Source of the DNA: Chloroflexota bacterium
GTDB taxonomy: Bacteria > Chloroflexota > Dormibacteria > Dormibacterales > Dormibacteraceae
Direction of reading: 5' to 3'
DNA length: 8,556 bases
Assembly (NCBI GenBank): GCA_005880755.1
Contig: VBGV01000238.1
Coordinates: 1 to 8,556 of the forward strand
Shown: one piece after another, positions 1-4,837 of the stretch
How the letters are laid out: each line of letters starts with the position of its first letter
Position numbering within the stretch: the stretch's first letter is position 1
Translations under genes and position numbers: made by a program
Notes under the pieces: generated by a model
The model's input: only the letters and a program-made list of their open reading frames with translations
What the model was told of the DNA's origin: nothing
Database searches by the model: none

Positions 1-1
1 G

Positions 2-52
2 GTCAGGATCGGGGTCATGAGGGACGACGGGAAGATCCGCGTTCGCCGCTGA
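2..52 (+). CDS. C-terminal end of an unidentified upstream gene (partial)
   Basis: Frame 2 is open from the window edge to a TGA at 50-52 that shares its A with the ATG of rsmD. It encodes about 16 residues ending VMRDDGKIRVRR. The one-base TGATG overlap is the same kind of tight junction seen between the other genes here, which is why I think this is the real end of a co-transcribed gene. Sixteen residues are too few to identify a family. recG often precedes rsmD in other bacteria, but nothing here proves that. Confidence 0.4.
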   Translation, partial: VRIGVMRDDGKIRVRR

Positions 53-591
53 TGTCGAAGCTTCGAGTGAGCGGCGGAGAGGCGCGCGGCCGGCGTCTCA
101 AGGCCCCCAAGAACATCCGGCCGACCCAGGGCATGGTGAAGCAGGCGATCTTCAACATGGTCGGGCCGAGCATCGAGGGCGCTGAGGTCCTCGACCTGTT
201 TGCCGGCTCCGGAGCGCTCGGAATCGAGGCGCTGTCGCGCGGGGCGGCCAGGGTCACCTTCGTGGATCAGCAGCCGCGCGGTCTTGCTATCCTGCGGCAG
301 AACTTGGACGCTCTCGGCTTCAAAGAGCGCGCGAACATCGTCCGCGGAGACGTCGTGCGCTGGCTGGAAGCCTCGCCCGAAGCGGTCAGGGCCGCACGCT
401 TCGTGTTTCTAGATCCGCCCTACGACGACGTGGTGCTCGATCGCGCGCTGAAAGTCTTGGACCGCGAGGTGGCGGATGCCACCGTGCTGGCTGAGCATTC
501 GCGGCGTCAGCAGCCGCCCACGCTGTCGCGCTTGCGCGTCGACCGCGAGCGGCGTTACGGCGACACGATGGTCACGGTGTACACAACCTAA
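52..591 (+). CDS. rsmD: 16S rRNA (guanine966-N2)-methyltransferase RsmD
   Basis: RsmD uses S-adenosylmethionine to methylate N2 of G966 in 16S rRNA during 30S assembly in the cytoplasm. The 179-residue protein has the expected layout. The N-terminal RVSGGEARGRRLKAP (5-19) is typical of the family and is followed by RPTQGMVKQAIFN (23-35). The SAM-binding loop DLFAGSGALGIEAL lies at 48-61, an acidic strand end FVDQ at 70-73, and the catalytic D/NPPY motif as DPPY at 121-124. Length matches the family (about 180-200). The ATG at 52 overlaps the preceding TGA, and the family N-terminus begins only a few residues in, so this start fits; the frame is open to the window edge but has no other ATG/GTG/TTG upstream. 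Its TAA overlaps the coaD ATG (TAATG), implying translational coupling. Confidence 0.95.
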   Translation: MSKLRVSGGEARGRRLKAPKNIRPTQGMVKQAIFNMVGPSIEGAEVLDLFAGSGALGIEALSRGAARVTFVDQQPRGLAILRQNLDALGFKERANIVRGDVVRWLEASPEAVRAARFVFLDPPYDDVVLDRALKVLDREVADATVLAEHSRRQQPPTLSRLRVDRERRYGDTMVTVYTT

Positions 592-1100
592 TGGCCCGCA
601 ACTCCAACCAGGTCCCCAACTCCAAGATCGCCGTCTACCCGGGCAGCTTCGACCCGTTCACCAACGGCCACCTCGACGTCGTCGACCGCGCGCTGGCGAT
701 CTTCGACAAGCTCATCGTCGCTGTCGCCGCCAACCCCGAAAAGCGGCAGCCGTTGTTCACAGTCGAAGAGCGTCTCGACCTCATCCGCGCGTCGCTCGAG
801 GGACATGACCGCGTCGAGGTGGCGAGCTTCACCGGCCTGACCGTCGAGTACGCTCGCGCGCGCGGCGCGCGCACATTGGTCAAGGGACTACGGGCCTACT
901 CAGATTTCGACGCCGAGCTGCAGCAGGCGCTGATGAACCGCAAGCTGGCGCCTGATATCCACACCGTTTTCCTGATGTCCGGCTTTGCGCACATCTTCGT
1001 CTCGTCAAGTATCTTGAAGGACATCGCGCGGTACGGCGGCAAGGTCTCAGACCTGGTCCCGCCGCCGGTGGCGAGAGCGTTGAAGGAGAAGTTCAGATAA
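591..1100 (+). CDS. coaD: Phosphopantetheine adenylyltransferase CoaD
   Basis: CoaD transfers AMP from ATP to 4'-phosphopantetheine, giving dephospho-CoA and pyrophosphate, the penultimate step of CoA synthesis. The 169-residue protein opens with about 10 extra polar residues and then AVYPGSFDPFTNGHLD (14-29), holding the nucleotidyltransferase T/HxGH motif as TNGH (24-27). Next come the LFTVEERL segment (55-62), the GLRAYSDFDAELQ block (99-111; the usual RGLR reads KGLR), NRKLAPDIHTVFLM (116-129) and the SSS phosphate-binding turn (138-140). The residues before that turn, SGFAHIFV, differ from the usual EYSFI-type sequence. Product and length (about 160) are otherwise standard. The ATG overlaps the rsmD TAA by one base. 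The 3' end overlaps the proposed start of the coiled-coil gene and carries its ribosome-binding site. Confidence 0.96.
   Translation: MARNSNQVPNSKIAVYPGSFDPFTNGHLDVVDRALAIFDKLIVAVAANPEKRQPLFTVEERLDLIRASLEGHDRVEVASFTGLTVEYARARGARTLVKGLRAYSDFDAELQQALMNRKLAPDIHTVFLMSGFAHIFVSSSILKDIARYGGKVSDLVPPPVARALKEKFR
1084..1088 (+). promoter_or_regulatory. Shine-Dalgarno AGGAG inside the coaD 3' end
   Basis: AGGAG at 1084-1088 lies within the coaD coding sequence, 8 bases before the ATA at 1097. This is ideal spacing for a start at that codon. There is no comparable motif before the in-frame TTG at 1160. This site is the main nucleotide-level argument for the upstream, non-standard start of the next gene. 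Confidence 0.6.
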
Positions 1101-1582
1101 AGGTCGACGAGCTGCTTGACCGTTTCGAGTACCTGATCCAGAACGCTCGACACGTCCCGTTGTCGACGCAGATCATGCTCAACGAGGACGAGCTGATGGA
1201 GCTGATCGACCAGATCCGCTTCAATCTTCCGGACGAGATCAAGCAGGCCAACTGGACCGTCTCCGAGCAGCAGCGGATCATGACCGAGGCGCACGCCGAG
1301 GCCGCGAGGACGATGTCGCGAGCCAACGAGCGCGCCGAGGAGACAGCTTCCGAACACGAGATCCTGCGCCGCGCCGAGCGCCACGCTTCGCAGGTCGTGA
1401 AAGACGCGCAGGGCAAGAGCGACCAGATCATCCGCGACGCCGAGGCGTACGCCCTGGAGCAGCTGAAACAGCTCGAGGCGCATCTCGGCCGCACGCTCGC
1501 AACCGTGAGGCGGGGTGTGGAAGCGCTGCAGGCGAACCAGCCGGCCAACGAGGAGACCGCCGACCAGGCCACGCACGGCTGA
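1097..1582 (+). CDS. Coiled-coil DivIVA/SepIVA-type protein encoded after coaD
   Basis: From the proposed AUA start the product is 161 residues. The N-terminus reads KVDELLDRFEYLIQNARHVP (2-21), then LNEDELMELIDQIRFNLPDE, then a long charged helix rich in Ala, Glu, Arg and Gln running to about residue 150. There is no signal peptide, membrane segment or catalytic motif. The layout 'DxLDxLExLxxxARxVPLS...DEdELLxLIDqlRxxiPeEik.A' is what I recall of the short coiled-coil proteins encoded after coaD in Actinobacteria and Chloroflexota, often named ATPase-like or DivIVA-domain. The actinobacterial SepIVA, a cell-division/wall-growth factor, is of this general type, but function here is only inferred. 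The first canonical in-frame start (TTG 1160) would delete the first 21 residues, which belong to the conserved N-terminus. The ATA at 1097 overlaps the coaD TAA and has a good Shine-Dalgarno, so I chose it. Confidence 0.8.
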   Translation: MKVDELLDRFEYLIQNARHVPLSTQIMLNEDELMELIDQIRFNLPDEIKQANWTVSEQQRIMTEAHAEAARTMSRANERAEETASEHEILRRAERHASQVVKDAQGKSDQIIRDAEAYALEQLKQLEAHLGRTLATVRRGVEALQANQPANEETADQATHG

Positions 1583-1596
1583 TCACCCGGTTCCCG

Positions 1597-1612
1597 TAAA
1601 ATTCCGGGGTCC
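1597..1612 (+). promoter_or_regulatory. Near-leaderless promoter of rpmF-fabD
   Basis: TAAAAT at 1597-1602 matches the -10 consensus at five of six positions and ends 10 bases before the rpmF ATG. A transcript starting about 7 bases downstream would have a leader of only a few bases, and no real Shine-Dalgarno is present. No TTGACA-like -35 is visible. An imperfect inverted repeat (CCCGG 1586-1590, CCGGG 1604-1608) brackets the -10 and could be chance. Confidence 0.5.
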
Positions 1613-1801
1613 ATGGCTCTCCCGAAGGTCAAGCTCTCCAAATCGAAGAAGGGCCGCCGCCGGTCCCACCTCGCGCTGGCTCTCGTCCAGATCCAGCCGT
1701 GCCCCAACTGCAAGCATCCGAGGCGACCGCACAACGTGTGCCCGAACTGCGGACATTACGGTCCGGGCGCGGGTCGCGAAGTCATCAAAGCGAAGGAATA
1801 G
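1613..1801 (+). CDS. rpmF: Large ribosomal subunit protein bL32
   Basis: bL32 is a small basic protein of the 50S subunit near the peptidyl-transferase region and exit tunnel. The 62-residue product starts MALPKVKLSKSKKGRRRSH, a typical Lys/Arg-rich N-terminus. It carries a zinc ribbon of two CPNC knuckles with cysteines at 30, 33, 43 and 46 (the C+ form), followed by the usual G..AGREVIK end. The family's common partner, the DUF177/YceD gene just upstream, is absent; the coiled-coil gene is the direct neighbour. The ATG is the only sensible start. Its TAG (1799-1801) overlaps the proposed AUA start of fabD. Confidence 0.96.
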   Translation: MALPKVKLSKSKKGRRRSHLALALVQIQPCPNCKHPRRPHNVCPNCGHYGPGAGREVIKAKE

Positions 1802-2718
1802 CGGCGGAGGTAGCGTTCCTGTTTCCCGGCCAGGGCTCGCAGCAGCCCGGCATGGGAGTCGAGCTTCTCCAGGACTCCGAGGTCAGCGAGCTCTGTGATG
1901 AATGTGCGTCCGCGGCCGGCATCGACCTGCCACGCCTGCTCACGACTGCGGACGACGACGAGCTGCGGCTGACCCAGAACGCCCAGCCTGCGTTGTGCTT
2001 CGCGGGCCTCGCGCTGACGCTCCTGTTGCGCAGGCGCGGCATTCAACCGGTCGCGGCGGCGGGCCATTCGGTCGGCGAGTACGCAGCCCTGGCGGCCGCG
2101 GGATCGCTCACGGCGGCGCAGGTGATCAAGGCCGTGGTGGAGCGTGGCAAGGCGATGGCCGAAGCCGCGCCGGCCGGCACCAGCTCGATGGCCGCCGTGC
2201 TCGGGCTCGACGCGCAGGCGATCGAGGTCGCCCTGGCCGGCATGAATGACGCCTGGCCTGCCAACTACAACACGCCCACACAGACGGTCATCGCGGGCAC
2301 GACGACCGGTCTCGAGGTGGCGACCCAACGTCTGCAGCTGGCGGGCGCAAAGCGCGTCATCCCGCTGAACGTGAGCGCGGCTTTTCACACTCCGTTGATG
2401 GCTCCCGCAGCGGAACGACTGCGCGATGCGCTCGACCGCATCGAGTGGCGCGCGCCACGAGTCCCCGTGATGGCCAACCTCACGGGCCGCCCACATCAAG
2501 GCGGCGATCGCATCCCGCACGCGATGGAGATGCAGCTGCGCTCGCCGGTTCGCTGGGCGGCCTGCGTGGCCTCGCTCGTCGAGCTGGGCTGCGATACATT
2601 CCTGGAGGTGGGGCCGAAGCGTGCCCTGACCGGGATGATGCGCGAGCTCGCCCCGGGCCTGACGGCGGTCGCGGTGGGCACGCCGACGTTGGTTCAGGAG
2701 CTGGCGATCACGGCCTAG
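1798..2718 (+). CDS. fabD: Malonyl-CoA:ACP transacylase FabD
   Basis: FabD moves the malonyl group from malonyl-CoA to acyl carrier protein, supplying the extender unit of type II fatty-acid synthesis. From the proposed start the protein is 306 residues (family about 310). Visible motifs are FLFPGQGSQ (7-15), TQNAQPAL (59-66), GHSVGE (89-94) with nucleophile Ser91, VVERGKAM with the malonyl-carboxylate-binding Arg, AFHTPLM with catalytic His197, and EVGPKRALTGM near the end. Start: in-frame GTGs at 1699 and 1738 lie deep inside rpmF and would add 20-33 residues foreign to the family. The family start falls at 1798-1812, which holds only non-standard candidates: ATA at 1798 (overlapping the rpmF TAG) or GTA at 1810. 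I chose ATA by analogy with two other genes here; product is sure, exact start is not. acpP lies one gene downstream. Confidence 0.9.
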   Translation: MAAEVAFLFPGQGSQQPGMGVELLQDSEVSELCDECASAAGIDLPRLLTTADDDELRLTQNAQPALCFAGLALTLLLRRRGIQPVAAAGHSVGEYAALAAAGSLTAAQVIKAVVERGKAMAEAAPAGTSSMAAVLGLDAQAIEVALAGMNDAWPANYNTPTQTVIAGTTTGLEVATQRLQLAGAKRVIPLNVSAAFHTPLMAPAAERLRDALDRIEWRAPRVPVMANLTGRPHQGGDRIPHAMEMQLRSPVRWAACVASLVELGCDTFLEVGPKRALTGMMRELAPGLTAVAVGTPTLVQELAITA

Positions 2719-2736
2719 GCAACCGATCGTTGCCTA
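2716..2736 (+). terminator. Hairpin at the fabD stop codon
   Basis: A perfect 8-bp stem, TAGGCAAC (2716-2723) and GTTGCCTA (2729-2736), encloses a 5-base loop CGATC. The first three stem bases are the fabD TAG. No T-run follows, so this is at best an intrinsic terminator of the U-less kind, or a 3'-end-stabilising structure. Its place exactly between fabD and a separately promoted gene supports a boundary role. Confidence 0.45.
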
Positions 2737-2751
2737 CCCGCCATGTGTGCC

Positions 2752-2782
2752 TTGACCCGCTTCCGAGAGGGGAGCGCAGAAT
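2752..2782 (+). promoter_or_regulatory. Candidate promoter of the ABM-SnoaL gene
   Basis: TTGACC at 2752-2757 matches the -35 consensus at five of six positions. CAGAAT at 2777-2782 matches the -10 at four of six, including A2 and T6. The spacer of 19 bases is longer than ideal. The start of transcription would fall near 2789, giving a leader of about 60 bases with a strong ribosome-binding site, unlike the near-leaderless neighbours. Confidence 0.35.
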
Positions 2783-2787
2783 CCCCT
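2768..2787. repeat. Inverted repeat over the candidate -10
   Basis: AGGGGA (2768-2773) and TCCCCT (2782-2787) form a perfect 6-base inverted repeat with an 8-base centre that covers the CAGAAT -10. Such a position suits a repressor operator, but a short hairpin in the RNA or chance is equally possible. No regulator gene is present in the window. Confidence 0.3.
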
Positions 2788-2838
2788 TGGAGCCGCATGG
2801 GCGCGGTTCGCTTGTCACCTCGCAGGTCGTGTTCTCAC

Positions 2839-2846
2839 GGAGGTGA
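2839..2846 (+). promoter_or_regulatory. Full Shine-Dalgarno of the ABM-SnoaL gene
   Basis: GGAGGTGA at 2839-2846 is a full anti-SD match, with the GGAGG core ending 6 bases before the ATG at 2850. It fixes the start. It is the only textbook ribosome-binding site upstream of a gene in this window. Confidence 0.8.
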
Positions 2847-2849
2847 GAT

Positions 2850-3590
2850 ATGAACGCTGCAGTCGTCAAAGCCCGATACAAGAAGTCTGATTTGGAGAAG
2901 GCCGTCAAGGACTACAAGGACTCCGTCCTCCCGGCCATCTCGACGCACGAAGGGGCGCGCTCGGCCGTCCTTCTCGTCAATCGAGAGACCGGTGACGGAG
3001 TATCAATCGCGTTCTACGAAAACGAGGCGGCTGCAAAGTCGTTTGCTCCCAAGGCCGAGAAGCTGATCGCGTCTCTCGCCAAATACATGGAGGGCGGCAC
3101 CACGCCGAAGCGAGAGCTTTACGAGGTCGCGACCGGAACGCAGACCGAGGCGAAGGCGATCGTCGAGCGCGGCACGAAGGCATTCAACGCGCACGATCTG
3201 GAGGCCATCGCGCGCGAGTCCTCCTCCGACAGCGAAATGACCGCGCCGGGCGACGTCAAGCTCAAGGGACCGCAGGCGATCAAGGAGTACAACCAGAACT
3301 TCATCACCGCGTTTCCCGACGCTCGCACCGACACGAAGAACATTTTCACGCAGGGCAACCACGTGATCGTGGAGGGCGTGTTCACAGGCACGCACAACGG
3401 CACCCTGAAGACGCCGATGGGCGACGTGCCCGCGACCGGACGCAAGGTCAAGGGCGAGTTCGTACAGATCTTCGAGGTCGACCGCGGCCTCATCAAGAAG
3501 CTGAGCCTGATGTACGACCAGGTCCAGCTGATGACGCAGCTCGGCATGGCACCGGCGCCCCCGCAGCAGGCGGTGAAGTCGAACCGGTAA
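2850..3590 (+). CDS. Two-domain ABM-like + SnoaL-like (ester cyclase family) protein
   Basis: The 246-residue protein shows two domains. Residues 1-95 resemble the antibiotic-biosynthesis-monooxygenase (ABM) type ferredoxin-like fold: a central AVLLVNRETGDGVSIAFYE strand pair followed by a helix AAAKSFAPKAEKL. Residues 97-235 resemble the SnoaL-like ester-cyclase family: KAFNAHDLEAI, the AFPDAR segment, VEGVFTGTHNG, PATGRKVKGEFVQIFEV, and an ending YDQVQLMTQLGM. There is no signal peptide or membrane segment, so it is probably cytoplasmic. SnoaL itself closes polyketide rings, but most family members have no known substrate, so I assign no reaction. It sits between fabD and acpP, has its own promoter, a perfect ribosome-binding site and a hairpin at each side, and so looks like an independent unit inserted in a conserved cluster. 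Lysine use is high (mostly AAG), but base composition is not clearly foreign. Confidence 0.85.
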   Translation: MNAAVVKARYKKSDLEKAVKDYKDSVLPAISTHEGARSAVLLVNRETGDGVSIAFYENEAAAKSFAPKAEKLIASLAKYMEGGTTPKRELYEVATGTQTEAKAIVERGTKAFNAHDLEAIARESSSDSEMTAPGDVKLKGPQAIKEYNQNFITAFPDARTDTKNIFTQGNHVIVEGVFTGTHNGTLKTPMGDVPATGRKVKGEFVQIFEVDRGLIKKLSLMYDQVQLMTQLGMAPAPPQQAVKSNR

Positions 3591-3614
3591 GCCCAATCAC
3601 GCCATAGAAAGGTC

Positions 3615-3642
3615 GGGCCGGGGCCGCGCGGAGCCCCGGCCC
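3615..3642 (+). terminator. Strong GC hairpin after the ABM-SnoaL gene
   Basis: A perfect 10-bp stem, GGGCCGGGGC (3615-3624) and GCCCCGGCCC (3633-3642), encloses an 8-base loop, 24 bases after the stop codon. There is no T-run, so it would be a U-less terminator of the kind proposed for GC-rich bacteria. It ends 10 bases before the -10 box of acpP and so covers where the acpP -35 would lie. It probably insulates acpP from the upstream gene. Confidence 0.65.
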
Positions 3643-3652
3643 CGCGTTCGGG

Positions 3653-3667
3653 TACAGTAGACCGCGT
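3653..3667 (+). promoter_or_regulatory. Near-leaderless promoter of acpP-rnc
   Basis: TACAGT at 3653-3658 fits the TAnnnT -10 pattern and ends 9 bases before the acpP ATG. No Shine-Dalgarno lies in those 9 bases, and the -35 position is taken by the arm of the GC hairpin. The geometry repeats that of rpmF, implying a transcript with almost no leader. Confidence 0.5.
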
Positions 3668-3916
3668 ATGGAAACTCAAAAGCTGAGCTTCGAGGATTTC
3701 AAGAACATCATCGTCGAGCGTCTCGGCTGCGAGCCCGAGCAGGTGACGATGGACGCGTCGTTCCAGGAGGACTTGAACGCCGATTCGCTCGACCTCGTCG
3801 AGCTCATCTACGCGTTCGAGGAGAACACCGGCCTGGAGATTCCGGACGATGACGCCGAGAAGATCACGACTGTCGGACAGGCCTGGGAGTACATCCAGGA
3901 GAAGGCCGGCTCATAG
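3668..3916 (+). CDS. acpP: Acyl carrier protein
   Basis: AcpP carries growing fatty-acyl chains as thioesters on a phosphopantetheine arm. The 82-residue acidic protein matches family length (75-85). It has FKNIIVERLGCEPEQV (helix I), SFQEDLNADSLDLVELIYAFEE with the modified Ser40 in the DSL motif (39-41), and LEIPDDDAEKITTVGQAWEYI for helices III-IV. The ATG is preceded by a -10 box and not by a Shine-Dalgarno. The arm derives from CoA, whose synthesis includes CoaD encoded upstream, and FabD (one gene upstream) loads it. Its TAG overlaps the proposed AUA start of rnc, so amounts of ACP and RNase III may be linked. A dedicated polyketide ACP is possible given the SnoaL neighbour, but the sequence looks like ordinary fatty-acid ACP. 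Confidence 0.95.
   Translation: METQKLSFEDFKNIIVERLGCEPEQVTMDASFQEDLNADSLDLVELIYAFEENTGLEIPDDDAEKITTVGQAWEYIQEKAGS
3897..3905 (+). promoter_or_regulatory. Shine-Dalgarno-like AGGAGAAGG inside the acpP 3' end
   Basis: AGGAGAAGG at 3897-3905 lies in the last codons of acpP and ends 7 bases before the ATA at 3913. It is suitably placed to direct a ribosome to that codon, and it resembles the arrangement before the coiled-coil gene. Confidence 0.5.
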
Positions 3917-4779
3917 CACAGCCTCAGGCTGCACCGCTCGCTCAGTCTCTGCAGCTCCTCCAGCAAAAGATCGGGATTTACTTTCGCGACCCTGGCCTCC
4001 TGCTCGAGGCCGTCACGCACAGCTCGTTCGCCAATGAGAGTCCCTCGGTCTCGCCGCGTGACAACGAGCGACTCGAATATCTCGGTGACGCCGTCCTCCA
4101 GCTGATCACCGCCGAGTACCTGTACAAGCACCACCCGGGCGCCACCGAAGGCGAGCTCACCCAGACCCGTTCCGCGATGGTCAACACGAACACGCTGGCC
4201 CAGCTCGCGGAGCAGCTCGACCTCGGCAGCTACCTCTACCTCGGCAAAGGCATCGCCAAGGGGGGCGGCCGCAACCTCAAATCGCTGCTCGCCAACGGTT
4301 TCGAAGCGGTGCTGGGCGCCGTGTTCCTGGACGCGGGGTACGACGCCGCGTACCACTACTACCTCGACCGCTATCGCTCGCTGCCGTCGCCCGTGCGCGA
4401 CGAGAACTTCAAAGGACGGCTGCAGCAGGTCGCTCAGGAGCGCTTCGGCGAGACGCCCGTCTACGACAGCGAAGGCGCTCGCGTGGGCAACCGGCGCGAG
4501 TACACGTCGGTCGTCTTCGCGGGAGCGGAGCCCCTCGGCACTGGCCACGGCGCGAGCAAGCAGGAGGCGGAGCAGGACGCCGCCCGGGCGGCCCTCGAAA
4601 GCCTGGTCGGCTCCGTCAAGGAGATGCCGGCGGCCAAGCCGGCGAGACAGACCAGGGCACGCCGGGCGCCGCGCAAGAAGCGCGAGTCGCCGCAGGCCGC
4701 CACACCGGTCCAGGCCGAGGTCGTGCCGATGCCGATGCCCGAGGTCCGCAGCCGACAGTTCGGCGAACCGATCGATTAG
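3913..4779 (+). CDS. rnc: Ribonuclease III
   Basis: RNase III cuts double-stranded RNA, maturing rRNA precursors and some mRNAs. From the proposed AUA the protein is 288 residues. The signature NERLEYLGDAVL (51-62) carries Glu55 and Asp59, TEGE holds Glu79, and FEAVLGAVFLDAGY carries Glu131. The residue matching E. coli Asp114 is Asn128 (LLANGFEA), a change in a metal site. A double-stranded RNA-binding domain spans about 163-233 (FKGRLQQ..., YTSVVF, GASKQEAEQDAARAAL). A basic, Pro-rich tail of about 55 residues follows; most homologues end at the binding domain. No ATG/GTG/TTG occurs in frame from the stop at 3850-3852 to ATG 4177, and 4177 lies beyond the signature, so it cannot give an active enzyme. 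ATA 3913 overlaps the acpP TAG, follows a Shine-Dalgarno-like site and gives a family-like N-terminus. CTG 3949 is the main alternative. Confidence 0.92.
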   Translation: MAQPQAAPLAQSLQLLQQKIGIYFRDPGLLLEAVTHSSFANESPSVSPRDNERLEYLGDAVLQLITAEYLYKHHPGATEGELTQTRSAMVNTNTLAQLAEQLDLGSYLYLGKGIAKGGGRNLKSLLANGFEAVLGAVFLDAGYDAAYHYYLDRYRSLPSPVRDENFKGRLQQVAQERFGETPVYDSEGARVGNRREYTSVVFAGAEPLGTGHGASKQEAEQDAARAALESLVGSVKEMPAAKPARQTRARRAPRKKRESPQAATPVQAEVVPMPMPEVRSRQFGEPID

Positions 4780-4782
4780 GCA

Positions 4783-4812
4783 CCCCTGGTAGGTGAGGGG
4801 CGATTAACCCCT
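4783..4812. repeat. CCCCT / AGGGG / CCCCT alternating pairing arms before smc
   Basis: CCCCT (4783-4787), AGGGG (4796-4800) and CCCCT (4808-4812) allow two mutually exclusive 5-bp hairpins with loops of 8 and 7 bases, just after the rnc stop and before the smc promoter. Either could end or slow transcription leaving rnc, or serve as a protein-binding repeat. The stems are short and may be chance. Confidence 0.25.
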
Positions 4813-4820
4813 ACATCTGA

Positions 4821-4837
4821 TAACCTGCCCGGAAGTC
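4821..4837 (+). promoter_or_regulatory. Candidate near-leaderless promoter of smc-ftsY
   Basis: TAACCT at 4821-4826 fits TAnnnT and ends 11 bases before the smc TTG; the overlapping TGATAAC gives other -10 readings. No clear -35 is seen. GGAAG (4831-4835) is too close to the TTG to be a normal ribosome-binding site. The case rests mainly on repeating the geometry seen before rpmF and acpP. Confidence 0.35.

Noticed and set aside
896..1576. Long minus-strand open frame (226 codons) opposite coaD and the coiled-coil gene
   Set aside because: It lies antisense to two well-supported genes, its product is low-complexity and resembles no family, and GC-rich codon use often opens antisense frames.
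1586..1608. CCCGG/CCGGG repeat around the rpmF -10 box as an operator
   Set aside because: Only 5 bases per arm in a GC-rich background; easily chance, so noted only within the promoter entry.
1699..1797. GTG at 1699 as start of fabD
   Set aside because: It would overlap rpmF by about 100 bases out of frame and add 33 residues that are only an rpmF frame shadow and do not resemble a FabD N-terminus.
1756..2520. Minus-strand open frame of 254 codons opposite fabD
   Set aside because: Antisense to FabD active-site coding, Arg/Gly-rich translation without domains.
4177..4179. ATG 4177 as start of rnc
   Set aside because: The protein would lack the RNase III signature motif and its metal ligands, which are encoded in frame just upstream.
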